DNA of 64,000 nt from Streptomyces griseus subsp. griseus (GTDB taxonomy: Bacteria; Actinomycetota; Actinomycetes; Streptomycetales; Streptomycetaceae), in contig NZ_JOJE01000011.1 of NCBI RefSeq assembly GCF_000720255.1, positions 124,001-188,000 of the forward strand, read 5' to 3'. Position numbers and translations under genes: made by a program. Of this stretch, positions 15,651 through 24,396 are shown in pieces; the stretch's first letter is position 1, and each line of letters starts with the position of its first letter. Below the pieces are notes generated by a model. That model ran no database searches, was not told the DNA's origin, and saw nothing but the letters and a program-made list of their open reading frames with translations.

Positions 15651-18344
15651 CTAGCCGGTCTGGCCCCCGAAGAGGCCACCGCCTCCGTTGCCATTGCCCC
15701 TGGTGTTGCCGCCTCCGGTGGAGTCCGTGGGTGACGGAGAGGTGCTCACTCCGCCGTCCGTGCCACCGGTGTCCGTGCCGCCGGTGTCCGTGCCACCGGT
15801 CTCGTCACACCCGAAGAAGCGGTTGCAGCTCTCGCTCGGCGACGGCGAGGGAGAGGTCAGCGTCTCGCTGGGCGTCGGACTCGGCGTCGGACTCGACTCC
15901 GGCGTTTCGCTGGGCGTCGGAACGACACTCGGCGACGGAGCCTCGTTGACCACCTCACCGATGGGCTGGGGAGTCGGGAAGTCCTCCGCAGGCTCACCCT
16001 GCAGTGCCTGTTCCATGTAGTCGCGCCAGATCTGGGCCGGGAACGACGCACCGTGGATCTTCTTCTGCCCACCCGTTCCGAACATCTCCAGGAACTGGCG
16101 GTTCTTCTTGGACTCGTCGTCGTCGTACCGGAACATCGTGATCGACGTGGACAGCTGCGGGGTGTACCCCACGAACCAGGCCGACTTGTTGCCGTCGGTC
16201 GTACCGGTCTTGCCCGCGACCTCGCGGCCGGTGAGCTGGGCGCTGGTACCGGTGCCCTTCTCGACCACAGTCCTCAGCACATCCGTGACGTTGTCGGCGA
16301 CCTTCGGGGTGAAGCCGTCCTTCGTCTCGACCTTGTGCGTGAAGACCGTGCCGTCCTTGCTCGTGACCTTCTCGACGGAGTACGGCTCACGCTGCTTGCC
16401 GCTGGCCGCGAAGGTGGCGTAGGCGCCCGCCATGCGGATCGCGCTGGGCTGGGAGGTACCGATGGAGAAGGACGGGTAGCTGGTGCCGGCCAGGCTGTTC
16501 TCCTTGAGGCCGGCGCTGAGGGCGGCCTCCTTCACCTTGTCCAGACCGACATCCATGCCGAGCTGCACGAACGCGGAGTTCACCGACTCGCGCATCGCCT
16601 CACGCAGGTCGATCTGATACTTGGGGGACTCGCCGTAGGACACCTGGCCGTCGTTGGTCTGGAGCCACTCCTCACCCTTCTCGTTCTGCCAGACGTCCCC
16701 GTTGTACTCCTTGATCTTGAGCTTGTTCTTGCCGCTGAACAGGCTCTTCGGGGAGACGATGGTCCGCTCGTCCTGCGCCTGCGTCGCAGGTCCGTCCGGG
16801 TCGCGCACGCCCCAGGTCATCGCGGACGCGAGCACGAAGGGCTTGAACGTCGAACCGACCTGGGCGCCGGTGGTGTCGGCGTTGTTGGTGAAGTGCTTGG
16901 TCGCGTCCTCACCGCCGTAGATCGCCTTGATGGCGCCTGTCGCCGGATCCACCGAAGCGCCGCCGAACTGGACGTGGGTGTCCGTCTTCGGGCGCTCCTT
17001 GGGCTTGATGTTGGCCTTCTGGACCTTCGAGACCGAGGTTTCGAGCTCCTTGATCTTCTTCTTGTCGAAGGTCGTCCTGATCGAGTACCCGCCCTGTTGC
17101 AGCTTGTCGGCACTGATGATCTTGTTGTTGATCAGGTAGGCCTTGGCCAGGTCGACGAGGTAACCGACCTGACCGCTCAACTCACGGTTCGACCGGGGGC
17201 TCTGCCACTTGGGGAGCTCGGTGTACTTGGCCCGCGTCGCGGCGTCCAGATGGCCGTACTCGACCATCTTGTCGAGGGTGTCCTTCATCTGGCTGAAGGC
17301 TCGCCGGCGGTTCTTCTCAGGGGTGGCGTTGGCCGGGTCGATGGAGGTCGCACCCGCCGGGTCGTAGTACGTCGCGCCCTTGAGCATCGCCGACAGGAAG
17401 GCGCACTCACCCTCGTTGAGGTCGATCGCGTCCTTGTTGAAGTAGGCACGGGCGGCCGCCTGGATCCCGTACGCCCCGCGACCGTAGTAGGCGGAGTTCA
17501 GGTAGCCCGCCATGATCTTGTCCTTGGGGACGGTGGCGCCCACCTTGATCGAGACGAGGATCTCCCTGAACTTCCGGGAGACCGTCTGGGACTGATCGTC
17601 CAGCATGGCGTTCTTCACGTACTGCTGGGTGATGGTGGAGCCACCCTGCGTCTGACCGCCCCTGGCCATGTTGAACACGGCGCGGGCGATGCCCTTCGGG
17701 TCGATGCCGCTGTCGGTCTCGAAGGTCTTGTTCTCCTGCGAGATGACGGCGTACTGCATCGCCTTGGGAATCTGCGAGAGGTTCACGATCTGGCGGTTCG
17801 TCTCACCACCCGTGGACACCATCTCGGAGCCGTCGGACCAGTAGAAGACGTTGTTCTGCGCCTCAGCCGTTCTCGCGATGTCCGGGACGCCCACCATGGC
17901 GTATCCGATGCCCGCGACGGCCACCAGACTGCCGATGAAGCCGATGCACAGGCCGGAGACGAGTTTCCAGGAGGGCACCCAGCGTCGCCAGCCGTCCTTG
18001 CCGGCTCGCGGGTAGTCAATGATGCGCTTCTTGGCCGGGGCAGCCGCACGCCCTCTGCCGCGGCCGGGTCCGGTCGGACCTCCGCGGCCTCCTCGGCCGG
18101 GCTCCGCCGCTCTGCGGCGGCCGCCCGCGCTTCTCTGTGCCGCGCGCCGGGCCTCGGCACGGCCGCCGTAGGACGGCTCTTCGCCTCCCGGCCCGTGGGA
18201 TCCCGACCCGTACGAGTCGGATGGAGACCCGGTGGCGCCTCGCGGTGCCGCACGGCGACCGGAGGACGAGCCGGACGGGCCGCGTCGGGCCGCGGCACGT
18301 CCGCCTTCCTGCGGCTGCGGCGGTTTGCGACGGTGCTCGCTCAT
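15651..18344 (-). CDS. Class A penicillin-binding protein (bifunctional)
   Basis: An 897-residue type II membrane enzyme that polymerises glycan strands and cross-links peptides. Order: cytoplasmic basic, Ser/Gly/Arg-rich tail (1-125), membrane anchor at about 128-150, GT51 transglycosylase domain with E204 of the Q-E-N-K-T-F motif and G-G-S-T-I-T-Q-Q at 234-241, and a transpeptidase domain with S498-T-F-K501, S587-V-N589 and K712-T-G714. The tail beyond 780 is Pro/Ser/Thr-rich and ends with G-G-T-D-T repeats and a glycine stretch. The usual His of the first GT51 motif is Asp here. The start at 18344 (M-S-E-H-R-R-K) was chosen; upstream frame is not conserved in character. It is divergent from a PadR gene, with a 23-bp palindrome in between. 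Confidence 0.95.
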   Translation of the reverse strand: MSEHRRKPPQPQEGGRAAARRGPSGSSSGRRAAPRGATGSPSDSYGSGSHGPGGEEPSYGGRAEARRAAQRSAGGRRRAAEPGRGGRGGPTGPGRGRGRAAAPAKKRIIDYPRAGKDGWRRWVPSWKLVSGLCIGFIGSLVAVAGIGYAMVGVPDIARTAEAQNNVFYWSDGSEMVSTGGETNRQIVNLSQIPKAMQYAVISQENKTFETDSGIDPKGIARAVFNMARGGQTQGGSTITQQYVKNAMLDDQSQTVSRKFREILVSIKVGATVPKDKIMAGYLNSAYYGRGAYGIQAAARAYFNKDAIDLNEGECAFLSAMLKGATYYDPAGATSIDPANATPEKNRRRAFSQMKDTLDKMVEYGHLDAATRAKYTELPKWQSPRSNRELSGQVGYLVDLAKAYLINNKIISADKLQQGGYSIRTTFDKKKIKELETSVSKVQKANIKPKERPKTDTHVQFGGASVDPATGAIKAIYGGEDATKHFTNNADTTGAQVGSTFKPFVLASAMTWGVRDPDGPATQAQDERTIVSPKSLFSGKNKLKIKEYNGDVWQNEKGEEWLQTNDGQVSYGESPKYQIDLREAMRESVNSAFVQLGMDVGLDKVKEAALSAGLKENSLAGTSYPSFSIGTSQPSAIRMAGAYATFAASGKQREPYSVEKVTSKDGTVFTHKVETKDGFTPKVADNVTDVLRTVVEKGTGTSAQLTGREVAGKTGTTDGNKSAWFVGYTPQLSTSITMFRYDDDESKKNRQFLEMFGTGGQKKIHGASFPAQIWRDYMEQALQGEPAEDFPTPQPIGEVVNEAPSPSVVPTPSETPESSPTPSPTPSETLTSPSPSPSESCNRFFGCDETGGTDTGGTDTGGTDGGVSTSPSPTDSTGGGNTRGNGNGGGGLFGGQTG

Positions 18345-18645
18345 CGAACGATTACTCCTCGGGCAGGCGCACCCTTGCGCGCCTGGAAACGGCGGCTGGT
18401 TTCCGGTCCCCCCGAAGTACGGATGCGGTCGGTTCCTCATTCATCCGTACTGCACCTAGGACGACGACGCCCCCATGCGTCACGTGGTTCCCGGTGGTGT
18501 GCATGGCGCACAGACTACGCACCGCCAAAACCCGCCGAGCCAGAAGTTCACCCCAAATCAGGCAACTCGCCTGCAACGAATCGGTGATGTGACCCCGCTC
18601 ACCACCCCTGCCCTTGTCGCCCCCGGAAAGGCCGTTCTATCGTCT

Positions 18646-18668
18646 TGATGTATCGAGTCGATACATCA
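18646..18668. promoter_or_regulatory. 23-bp perfect palindrome upstream of the PadR gene
   Basis: Arms TGATGTATCGA (18646-18656) and TCGATACATCA (18658-18668) around one central G: 11-bp perfect inverted repeat. It lies 48 bp before the PadR start in the 372-bp gap to the divergent PBP gene. PadR proteins bind such long palindromes, so autoregulation and possibly control of the PBP gene are likely but inferred. Confidence 0.8.
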
Positions 18669-18716
18669 GCGCGACATAAACCGTCCCGGCCAGTCCGCGG
18701 CAGAGAGGAGGCGACC

Positions 18717-19400
18717 ATGAGCCGGCGTTCCGGGATCCTCGAGTTCGCCGTACTCGGCCTGCTCCGCGAGTCCCCGATGCACGGCTATGAGCTGCGCAAA
18801 CGACTCAATACGTCACTGGGTGTGTTCCGCGCCTTCAGCTACGGAACGCTGTACCCCTGCCTCAAGACGCTGGTCGCCAACGGCTGGTTGATCGAAGAGC
18901 CGGGGAACACCCCCGAGGACGCCCTCGCCACACCACTCTCAGGGCGTCGCGCCAAGATCGTCTATAGGTTGACGGCGGAAGGTAAGGAGCACTTCGAGGA
19001 GCTGCTCTCGCAGACCGGGCCCGATGCGTACGAGGACGAGCACTTCGCCGCTCGTTTCGCCTTTTTCGGGCAGACCTCGCGCGACGTCCGCATGCGAGTC
19101 CTCGAAGGCCGCCGCAGCCGCCTGGAGGAGCGCCTGGAGAAGATGGGCGCTTCACTGGCGCGCACCCGGGAGCGTCTCGACGACTACACGCTTGAGCTCC
19201 AGCGCCACGGGATGGAGTCCGTGGAGCGCGAAGTGCGCTGGCTGAACGAGCTCATCGAGAGCGAGCGGGCGGGGCGGGACCTGAAGGGTCCCGCGACCGG
19301 GGAACCCACTCAGCAGGACACCACATCTGGAGCGCCGGGCGGCCTGCCCCGGACCGGGGGCATCCCCGGGCCGGATACGCCCGACGACACCGCCACGTGA
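18717..19400 (+). CDS. PadR family transcriptional regulator
   Basis: A 227-residue regulator. The N-terminal winged helix shows the family pattern [19 protein letters not shown] and the wing Y-R-L-T-A-E-G. The middle has a long coiled coil (about 125-190) for dimerisation, and the last 40 residues are Pro/Gly-rich and probably disordered. The ATG at 18717 has an AGAGGAGG ribosome binding site; the longer frame to 18645 would run through the operator palindrome and is rejected. It is followed after 44 bp by inositol-phosphate synthase, so the two are likely co-transcribed, which suggests control of inositol supply. Confidence 0.9.
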   Translation: MSRRSGILEFAVLGLLRESPMHGYELRKRLNTSLGVFRAFSYGTLYPCLKTLVANGWLIEEPGNTPEDALATPLSGRRAKIVYRLTAEGKEHFEELLSQTGPDAYEDEHFAARFAFFGQTSRDVRMRVLEGRRSRLEERLEKMGASLARTRERLDDYTLELQRHGMESVEREVRWLNELIESERAGRDLKGPATGEPTQQDTTSGAPGGLPRTGGIPGPDTPDDTAT

Positions 19401-19444
19401 GAGCCCACTCAGGGCCTCACTCGTACACACAGGGAGCAACCGGA

Positions 19445-20527
19445 ATGGGTTCGGTTCGCGTAGCCGTCGTCGGCGTGGGCAACTGCGCCGCGTCGCTGGT
19501 GCAGGGAGTCGAGTACTACAAGGACGCCGACCCGGCGTCCAAGGTGCCGGGTCTGATGCACGTCCAGTTCGGCGAGTACCACGTCCGTGACGTCGAGTTC
19601 GTCGCCGCCTTCGATGTCGACGCGAAGAAGGTCGGCCTCGACCTCGCGGACGCCATCGGCGCCTCCGAGAACAACACCATCAAGATCTGCGACGTGCCCC
19701 GCACGGGCGTGACCGTCCAGCGCGGCCACACCCTCGACGGCCTCGGCAAGTACTACCGCGAGACCATCGAGGAGTCCGCCGAGGCCCCGGTCGACGTGGT
19801 CCAGGTCCTGAAGGACAAGCAGGTCGACGTCCTCGTCTGCTACCTGCCCGTCGGTTCCGAGGACGCGGCGAAGTTCTACGCCCAGTGCGCCATCGACGCC
19901 AAGGTCGCCTTCGTCAACGCCCTTCCGGTCTTCATCGCCGGCACCAAGGAGTGGGCGGACAAGTTCACCGAGGCGGGCGTCCCGATCGTCGGCGACGACA
20001 TCAAGTCGCAGGTCGGCGCCACCATCACCCACCGCGTGATGGCGAAGCTGTTCGAGGACCGCGGTGTCGTCCTCGACCGCACGATGCAGCTGAACGTCGG
20101 CGGCAACATGGACTTCAAGAACATGCTCGAGCGTGACCGCCTGGAGTCCAAGAAGATCTCCAAGACCCAGGCCGTCACCTCCCAGATCCCCGACCGGGAC
20201 CTCGGCGAGAAGAACGTCCACATCGGCCCGTCCGACTACGTCGCCTGGCTCGACGACCGCAAGTGGGCGTACGTCCGCCTCGAGGGCCGTGCCTTCGGCG
20301 ACGTCCCGCTGAACCTGGAGTACAAGCTCGAGGTCTGGGACTCCCCGAACTCCGCCGGCGTCATCATCGACGCCCTGCGCGCCGCGAAGATCGCCAAGGA
20401 CCGCGGCATCGGCGGCCCGATCCTGTCGGCGTCGTCGTACTTCATGAAGTCCCCGCCGGTTCAGTACTTCGACGACGAGGCTCGCGAGAACGTCGAGAAG
20501 TTCATCAAGGGTGAGGTCGAGCGCTAG
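19445..20527 (+). CDS. Inositol-3-phosphate synthase (mycobacterial Ino1 type)
   Basis: A 360-residue NAD-dependent enzyme converting glucose 6-phosphate to 1L-myo-inositol 1-phosphate, the entry to mycothiol and phosphatidylinositol in actinomycetes. The N-terminus has the Rossmann motif [11 protein letters not shown]; later come [10 protein letters not shown] near 186-195, N-V-G-G-N-M-D-F near 218-225, and S-K-K-I-S-K-T near 235. This matches the short bacterial/archaeal form. ATG at 19445 after GGGAGCAACC. It follows the PadR gene closely and ends in a strong hairpin at 20593-20622. Confidence 0.95.
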   Translation: MGSVRVAVVGVGNCAASLVQGVEYYKDADPASKVPGLMHVQFGEYHVRDVEFVAAFDVDAKKVGLDLADAIGASENNTIKICDVPRTGVTVQRGHTLDGLGKYYRETIEESAEAPVDVVQVLKDKQVDVLVCYLPVGSEDAAKFYAQCAIDAKVAFVNALPVFIAGTKEWADKFTEAGVPIVGDDIKSQVGATITHRVMAKLFEDRGVVLDRTMQLNVGGNMDFKNMLERDRLESKKISKTQAVTSQIPDRDLGEKNVHIGPSDYVAWLDDRKWAYVRLEGRAFGDVPLNLEYKLEVWDSPNSAGVIIDALRAAKIAKDRGIGGPILSASSYFMKSPPVQYFDDEARENVEKFIKGEVER

Positions 20528-20592
20528 CTCGACAGAACGCGGTGCGCCGGCCGACACAGCCGGCTGAAAAACGCTCCTGCCAGGGCTGTCGA

Positions 20593-20622
20593 GGGTCTCC
20601 GGGTCGCACGACCCGGAGACCC
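20593..20622. terminator. Hairpin terminator after inositol-phosphate synthase
   Basis: Perfect 13-bp stem: GGGTCTCCGGGTC at 20593-20605 and its complement at 20610-20622, GCAC loop. It ends the PadR-inositol synthase unit 25 bp before the MFS start codon. Confidence 0.85.
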
Positions 20623-20646
20623 TCCCCGTATGTGAGGCTGTGCCCC

Positions 20647-21909
20647 ATGTCCGTCGTCCGTGATCTGCGCGTCCTGCTGCGCTTCCGGGACTTCCGACGC
20701 CTGCTCTCGGTACGGCTGCTCTCCCAGGGGGCCGACGGCGTCTATCAGGTCGGACTCGCCACGTACGTCGTCTTCTCCCCGGAGAAGCAGACCTCGGCCA
20801 CCGCGATCGCCTCCGCAATGGCGGTCCTGCTGCTTCCCTACTCCCTGGTGGGCCCGTTCGCCGGTGTCCTGCTGGACCGCTGGCGCCGCCGCCAGGTCCT
20901 CGTGTACGGCAACCTGCTGCGCGCCGTGCTGGCCTGCGCGACCGCTGTGTTGATGATCAGTCATGTCCCTGACTGGCTCTTCTACCTCTCCGCTCTGTGC
21001 GTGACGGCCGTCAACCGTTTCGTCCTGGCGGGTCTGTCCGCCGCGCTGCCGCGGGTGGTCGACGCCGAACGCCTGGTCATCGCCAACTCCCTGTCCCCGA
21101 CCGCAGGGACGCTCGCCGCGACGGCGGGCGGGGGCCTCGCCTTCGTGGTGCGGCTGGTGGCCGCGGACTCCGACGCCGCGGTGGTGCTGCTGGGTTCCGG
21201 CCTCTACCTGTGCGCGGCTCTGGCCTCGCTGCGTATGGCACCGGAACTGCTCGGGCCCGACCGGGATCTGATGCCGCCCCGGCTGACCGCGGCACTCAGT
21301 GGCACGGCCCAGGGTCTCGTGGCCGGCGTACGACACCTCACTGAACCGAAGAGACGGGAAGCCGCTTGGGCGCTCGCCTCGATGACGATGATGCGGTTCT
21401 GCTACGGCGCCCTGACCGTCATGGTCCTGATGCTCTGTCGATACGCGTGGACGACCGACTCGAACGAGGGGCTGGGGTTGCTCGGTCTGGCGGTGGGCAT
21501 CTCCGGTGCGGGCTTCTTCGCGGCGGCCGTCGTCACGCCCTCCACCGCACAGCGGTTGGGGCCCGGCCGCTGGATCGTCGCCTGCTCGGCACTGGCCGCG
21601 GTCCTGGTGCCCCCGCTGGGCCTGCCCTTTGTCGAAGCTCCGCTCATGGTCGCGGCGTTCGTCCTGGGGCTCGTCACCCAGGGGGCGAAGATCGCCACGG
21701 ACACCATCGTCCAGTCCTCCGTGGAGGACGGCTTCCGCGGCCGAATTTTTTCCGTTTACGACGTGCTGTTCAACGTCGCCTTCGTCGGAGCCGCGGGTGT
21801 GGCGGCGCTGATGCTGCCTCCGGACGGCCGATCGGCGCCGCTGGTGGTCACGGTCGCCGTTATCTACGGGGCAGTTGCTATAACTATGGCCCGGTTTGAA
21901 CGACGATAA
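20647..21909 (+). CDS. Major facilitator superfamily transporter
   Basis: A 420-residue protein with about 12 membrane segments. The cytoplasmic loop G-V-L-L-D-R-W-R-R-R-Q-V between helices 2 and 3 matches MFS motif A. It resembles DHA-type exporters; the substrate is not deducible. It follows inositol-phosphate synthase on the same strand but beyond a strong hairpin, so it may have its own promoter. The last 60 codons include unusual choices for this genome (ATA, ATT-TTT, GTT-TAC near 21745 and 21875-21890). Confidence 0.85.
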   Translation: MSVVRDLRVLLRFRDFRRLLSVRLLSQGADGVYQVGLATYVVFSPEKQTSATAIASAMAVLLLPYSLVGPFAGVLLDRWRRRQVLVYGNLLRAVLACATAVLMISHVPDWLFYLSALCVTAVNRFVLAGLSAALPRVVDAERLVIANSLSPTAGTLAATAGGGLAFVVRLVAADSDAAVVLLGSGLYLCAALASLRMAPELLGPDRDLMPPRLTAALSGTAQGLVAGVRHLTEPKRREAAWALASMTMMRFCYGALTVMVLMLCRYAWTTDSNEGLGLLGLAVGISGAGFFAAAVVTPSTAQRLGPGRWIVACSALAAVLVPPLGLPFVEAPLMVAAFVLGLVTQGAKIATDTIVQSSVEDGFRGRIFSVYDVLFNVAFVGAAGVAALMLPPDGRSAPLVVTVAVIYGAVAITMARFERR

Positions 21910-22040
21910 GTGTCACATCAATGCCACGAAGTTCCCCTCGACTACTGGCTTGTCAGTGCTGGCCTGTAATTTACGTTCGTCTTACTTCGCGCCACACGGA
22001 CTCTCGTTCCCGCGCGCCCACGTTCTAGGGGGACCCCCAA

Positions 22041-22550
22041 GTGTCTACTCCGCCGCCCCAGGGCAATCCGTTCGCCCAGGGTCAGCAGCCCTACGGCCAG
22101 CCCCAGGGCCAGGCTCCGTACCCGCCCCAGGGCGGCTACCCGACGCAGCCCGTCCAGGCCGGATACCCGCAGGGTGCCGCTCCGTACGCCCCGGTCCCGC
22201 CGGCGCAGCCCCGCCGCAAGGTCAGCTTCAAGCTGATCAAGAACGTCGTCATCGTCGTTGTCGCCCTCGGTTTCGTCATCGGTGGTTACATAGCCAGCCG
22301 CGACGACGCCGACACCGCGGCGGTCGGCGACTGCATGCACCGCGGCAGCACCAACGACGACGACCCGGACCTCGAAGTCGTCGACTGCAAGTCCGCCAAG
22401 GCCCAGTACGTCGTCCTTGCCAAGATCGAGGGCACCTACTCCGAGACCACTGCCAACAGCAAGTGCTCGGAGAAGGCCAAGGACTTCCAGTACTCGTACA
22501 CCGAGAGCGGCGACAAAAAAGACTTCCTGCTCTGCCTGAAGGACAAGTAG
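22041..22550 (+). CDS. LppU/SCO3897 family membrane-anchored protein
   Basis: A 169-residue protein: Pro/Gln/Gly/Tyr-rich N-terminus (1-58), basic stretch, one membrane segment at about 66-85, and an extracytoplasmic domain of about 80 residues with four cysteines (98, 116, 142, 165) that probably form two disulfides. Layout and syntenic place match the LppU/SCO3897 family, whose function is unknown. GTG start at 22041, with a GGGGGACCCCC stretch just upstream that could mask or replace a ribosome binding site. It is convergent with the CCA nucleotidyltransferase gene; two parS palindromes lie between. Confidence 0.8.
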   Translation: MSTPPPQGNPFAQGQQPYGQPQGQAPYPPQGGYPTQPVQAGYPQGAAPYAPVPPAQPRRKVSFKLIKNVVIVVVALGFVIGGYIASRDDADTAAVGDCMHRGSTNDDDPDLEVVDCKSAKAQYVVLAKIEGTYSETTANSKCSEKAKDFQYSYTESGDKKDFLLCLKDK

Positions 22551-22562
22551 GCAGACGCCGGC

Positions 22563-22594
22563 AGGGGCGGTGTTTCACGTGAAACACCGCCCCT
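22563..22594. other. parS: parS site in a 32-bp perfect palindrome
   Basis: TGTTTCACGTGAAACA at 22571-22586, extended by complementary AGGGGCGG and CCGCCCCT flanks to 22563-22594. GC-rich arms ending in CCCCTT look like an intrinsic terminator for the LppU-like gene, which stops 12 bp upstream. Confidence 0.92.
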
Positions 22595-22607
22595 TCGCGC
22601 ATCCTCG

Positions 22608-22641
22608 ACGGGGTCATGTTTCACGTGAAACATGACCCCGT
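22608..22641. other. parS: parS site in a 34-bp perfect palindrome
   Basis: TGTTTCACGTGAAACA at 22617-22632, extended by ACGGGGTCA and TGACCCCGT flanks to 22608-22641. It stands 10 bp from the stop of the CCA nucleotidyltransferase gene and 46 bp centre to centre from the preceding parS. Confidence 0.92.
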
Positions 22642-22650
22642 TCCGCACGC

Positions 22651-24117
22651 TCAGCTCTGCTCGGCCCACCACTCCTTGAGCGCCGCCTCCGCCGCCTCAC
22701 GCTCCATGGGCCCGTTCTCCAGGCGCAGCTCCAGCATGTGTTTGTACGCCTGCCCCACCATCGGCCCGGGCCCGACGCCCAGGATCTCCATGATCTGGTT
22801 GCCGTCGAGGTCGGGGCGGATCGCGTCCAGCTCCTCCTGCTCCTGAAGCTGGGCGATGCGCTCCTCCAGGCTGTCGTACGTCCGGGAGAGTGCGGCCGCC
22901 TTGCGCTTGTTGCGCGTCGTGCAGTCCGAGCGGGTCAGCTTGTGGAGCCGGTCCAGGAGCGGGCCGGCGTCACGGACATAGCGACGGACCGCGGAATCCG
23001 TCCACTCGCCGGCGCCGTACCCGTGGAAGCGCAGGTGGAGTTCGACCAGTCTCGAGACGTCCTTCACCAGTTCGTTTGTGTACTTCAGCGCCGTCATACG
23101 CTTCTTGGTCATCTTGGCTCCGACCACCTCGTGGTGGTGGAACGAGACCCGGCCGTCCTTCTCGAAGCGACGGGTGCGCGGCTTGCCGATGTCGTGGAGC
23201 AGGGCGGAGAGGCGGAGGGTCAGGTCGGGGCCGTTGCCCTCCAGCGCGATCGCCTGCTCCAGAACGATCAGGCTGTGCTCATAGACGTCCTTGTGCCGGT
23301 GATGCTCGTCGCTCTCCAGACGCAGGGCGGGCAGCTCGGGCAGCACATGGTCGGCCAGCCCGGTGTCGACCAGCAGAGCCAGTCCCTTGCGAGGGTTCGC
23401 GGAGAGGACCAGCTTGTTCAGCTCGTCCCGGACTCGCTCGGCCGAGACGATCTCGATACGGCCGGCCATCTCCGTCATCGCCGTGACGACCTCGGGGGCG
23501 ACCTCGAAGTCGAGCTGAGCGGCGAAGCGTGCGGCCCGCATCATGCGCAGTGGGTCGTCGGAGAAGGACTCCTCGGGTGTGCCCGGGGTGCGCAGCACAC
23601 GCTCCGCGAGGTCGGCGAGGCCGCCATGCGGGTCGATGAACTCCTTCTCCGGGAGCGCCAGAGCCATCGCGTTCACGGTGAAGTCACGGCGGACGAGGTC
23701 CTGCTCGATCGAGTCGCCGTAGGACACCTCGGGCTTGCGTGAGGTGCGGTCGTAGGCCTCCGAGCGGTACGTGGTCACCTCGATCTGAAAGTTCCGATCA
23801 GTTTCTCCGACGCGAGCACTCTTGTGCGCGCCGACCGTGCCGAAGGCGATCCCGACCTCCCACACGGCGTCCGCCCACGGCCGCACGATCTTGAGTACGT
23901 CCTCGGGACGGGCGTCGGTCGTGAAGTCCAGGTCGTTGCCGAGCCGGCCGAGCAGCGCGTCCCGGACCGAGCCCCCCACCAGGGCGAGCGAGAACCCGGC
24001 CTCCTGGAAGCGGCGGGCGAGGTCGTCGGCGACAGGCGCAACCCGCAGCAGTTCACTCACCGCGCGGTGCTGCACCTGGCTCAGGGCACTGAGGTTGTCT
24101 TCGTTGGCGTTCGGCAC
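22651..24117 (-). CDS. CCA tRNA nucleotidyltransferase
   Basis: A 488-residue enzyme that builds or repairs the 3' CCA end of tRNA. The nucleotidyltransferase core has L-V-G-G-S-V-R-D-A-L-L-G and the D-L-D-F-T catalytic acids shortly after, then R-R-D-F-T-V-N-A-M-A and the R-M-M-R-A-A-R-F-A motif. An HD phosphohydrolase domain follows (H-D-I-G-K-P-R near 300). The GTG start at 24117 (V-P-N-A-N-E-D-N) is my choice because the Streptomyces family begins there; the frame stays open to an ATG at 24207, which would add a Pro/Gly-rich 30 residues. Several tRNAs here, such as tRNA-Ala(TGC), lack an encoded CCA and need this enzyme. Confidence 0.92.
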   Translation of the reverse strand: MPNANEDNLSALSQVQHRAVSELLRVAPVADDLARRFQEAGFSLALVGGSVRDALLGRLGNDLDFTTDARPEDVLKIVRPWADAVWEVGIAFGTVGAHKSARVGETDRNFQIEVTTYRSEAYDRTSRKPEVSYGDSIEQDLVRRDFTVNAMALALPEKEFIDPHGGLADLAERVLRTPGTPEESFSDDPLRMMRAARFAAQLDFEVAPEVVTAMTEMAGRIEIVSAERVRDELNKLVLSANPRKGLALLVDTGLADHVLPELPALRLESDEHHRHKDVYEHSLIVLEQAIALEGNGPDLTLRLSALLHDIGKPRTRRFEKDGRVSFHHHEVVGAKMTKKRMTALKYTNELVKDVSRLVELHLRFHGYGAGEWTDSAVRRYVRDAGPLLDRLHKLTRSDCTTRNKRKAAALSRTYDSLEERIAQLQEQEELDAIRPDLDGNQIMEILGVGPGPMVGQAYKHMLELRLENGPMEREAAEAALKEWWAEQS

Positions 24118-24396
24118 AACAGAAGAGGGTACGTGGCCGGGCGTGCCACCAGCGCCCCCATTAAGCGGCTGAGGCCCAGGGGAGGGGGGTGCAGAGACCT
24201 CCCCCATATCCACACAGGATCGACGCGTGCCGGAGGGCGTCGGGGCGCTCCCTTTAAACGGGTACATACAGGACGCTCCATCCGTCATCCCTGATCTTGT
24301 GGAGCGGACCGCGGCACTTCCCCTCAGCGCGCATCGTTACCATGCGTGGACGCACATTCCGACGACCACTGACGACGACGAGGGACGGGCGAGCGC

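Noticed and set aside
16053..18587. Long plus-strand open frame opposite the PBP gene
   Set aside because: It is the complement-frame shadow of a GC3-biased gene, with no recognised domain and no ribosome binding site. The same applies to the long frames opposite dnaB, gyrB and gyrA.
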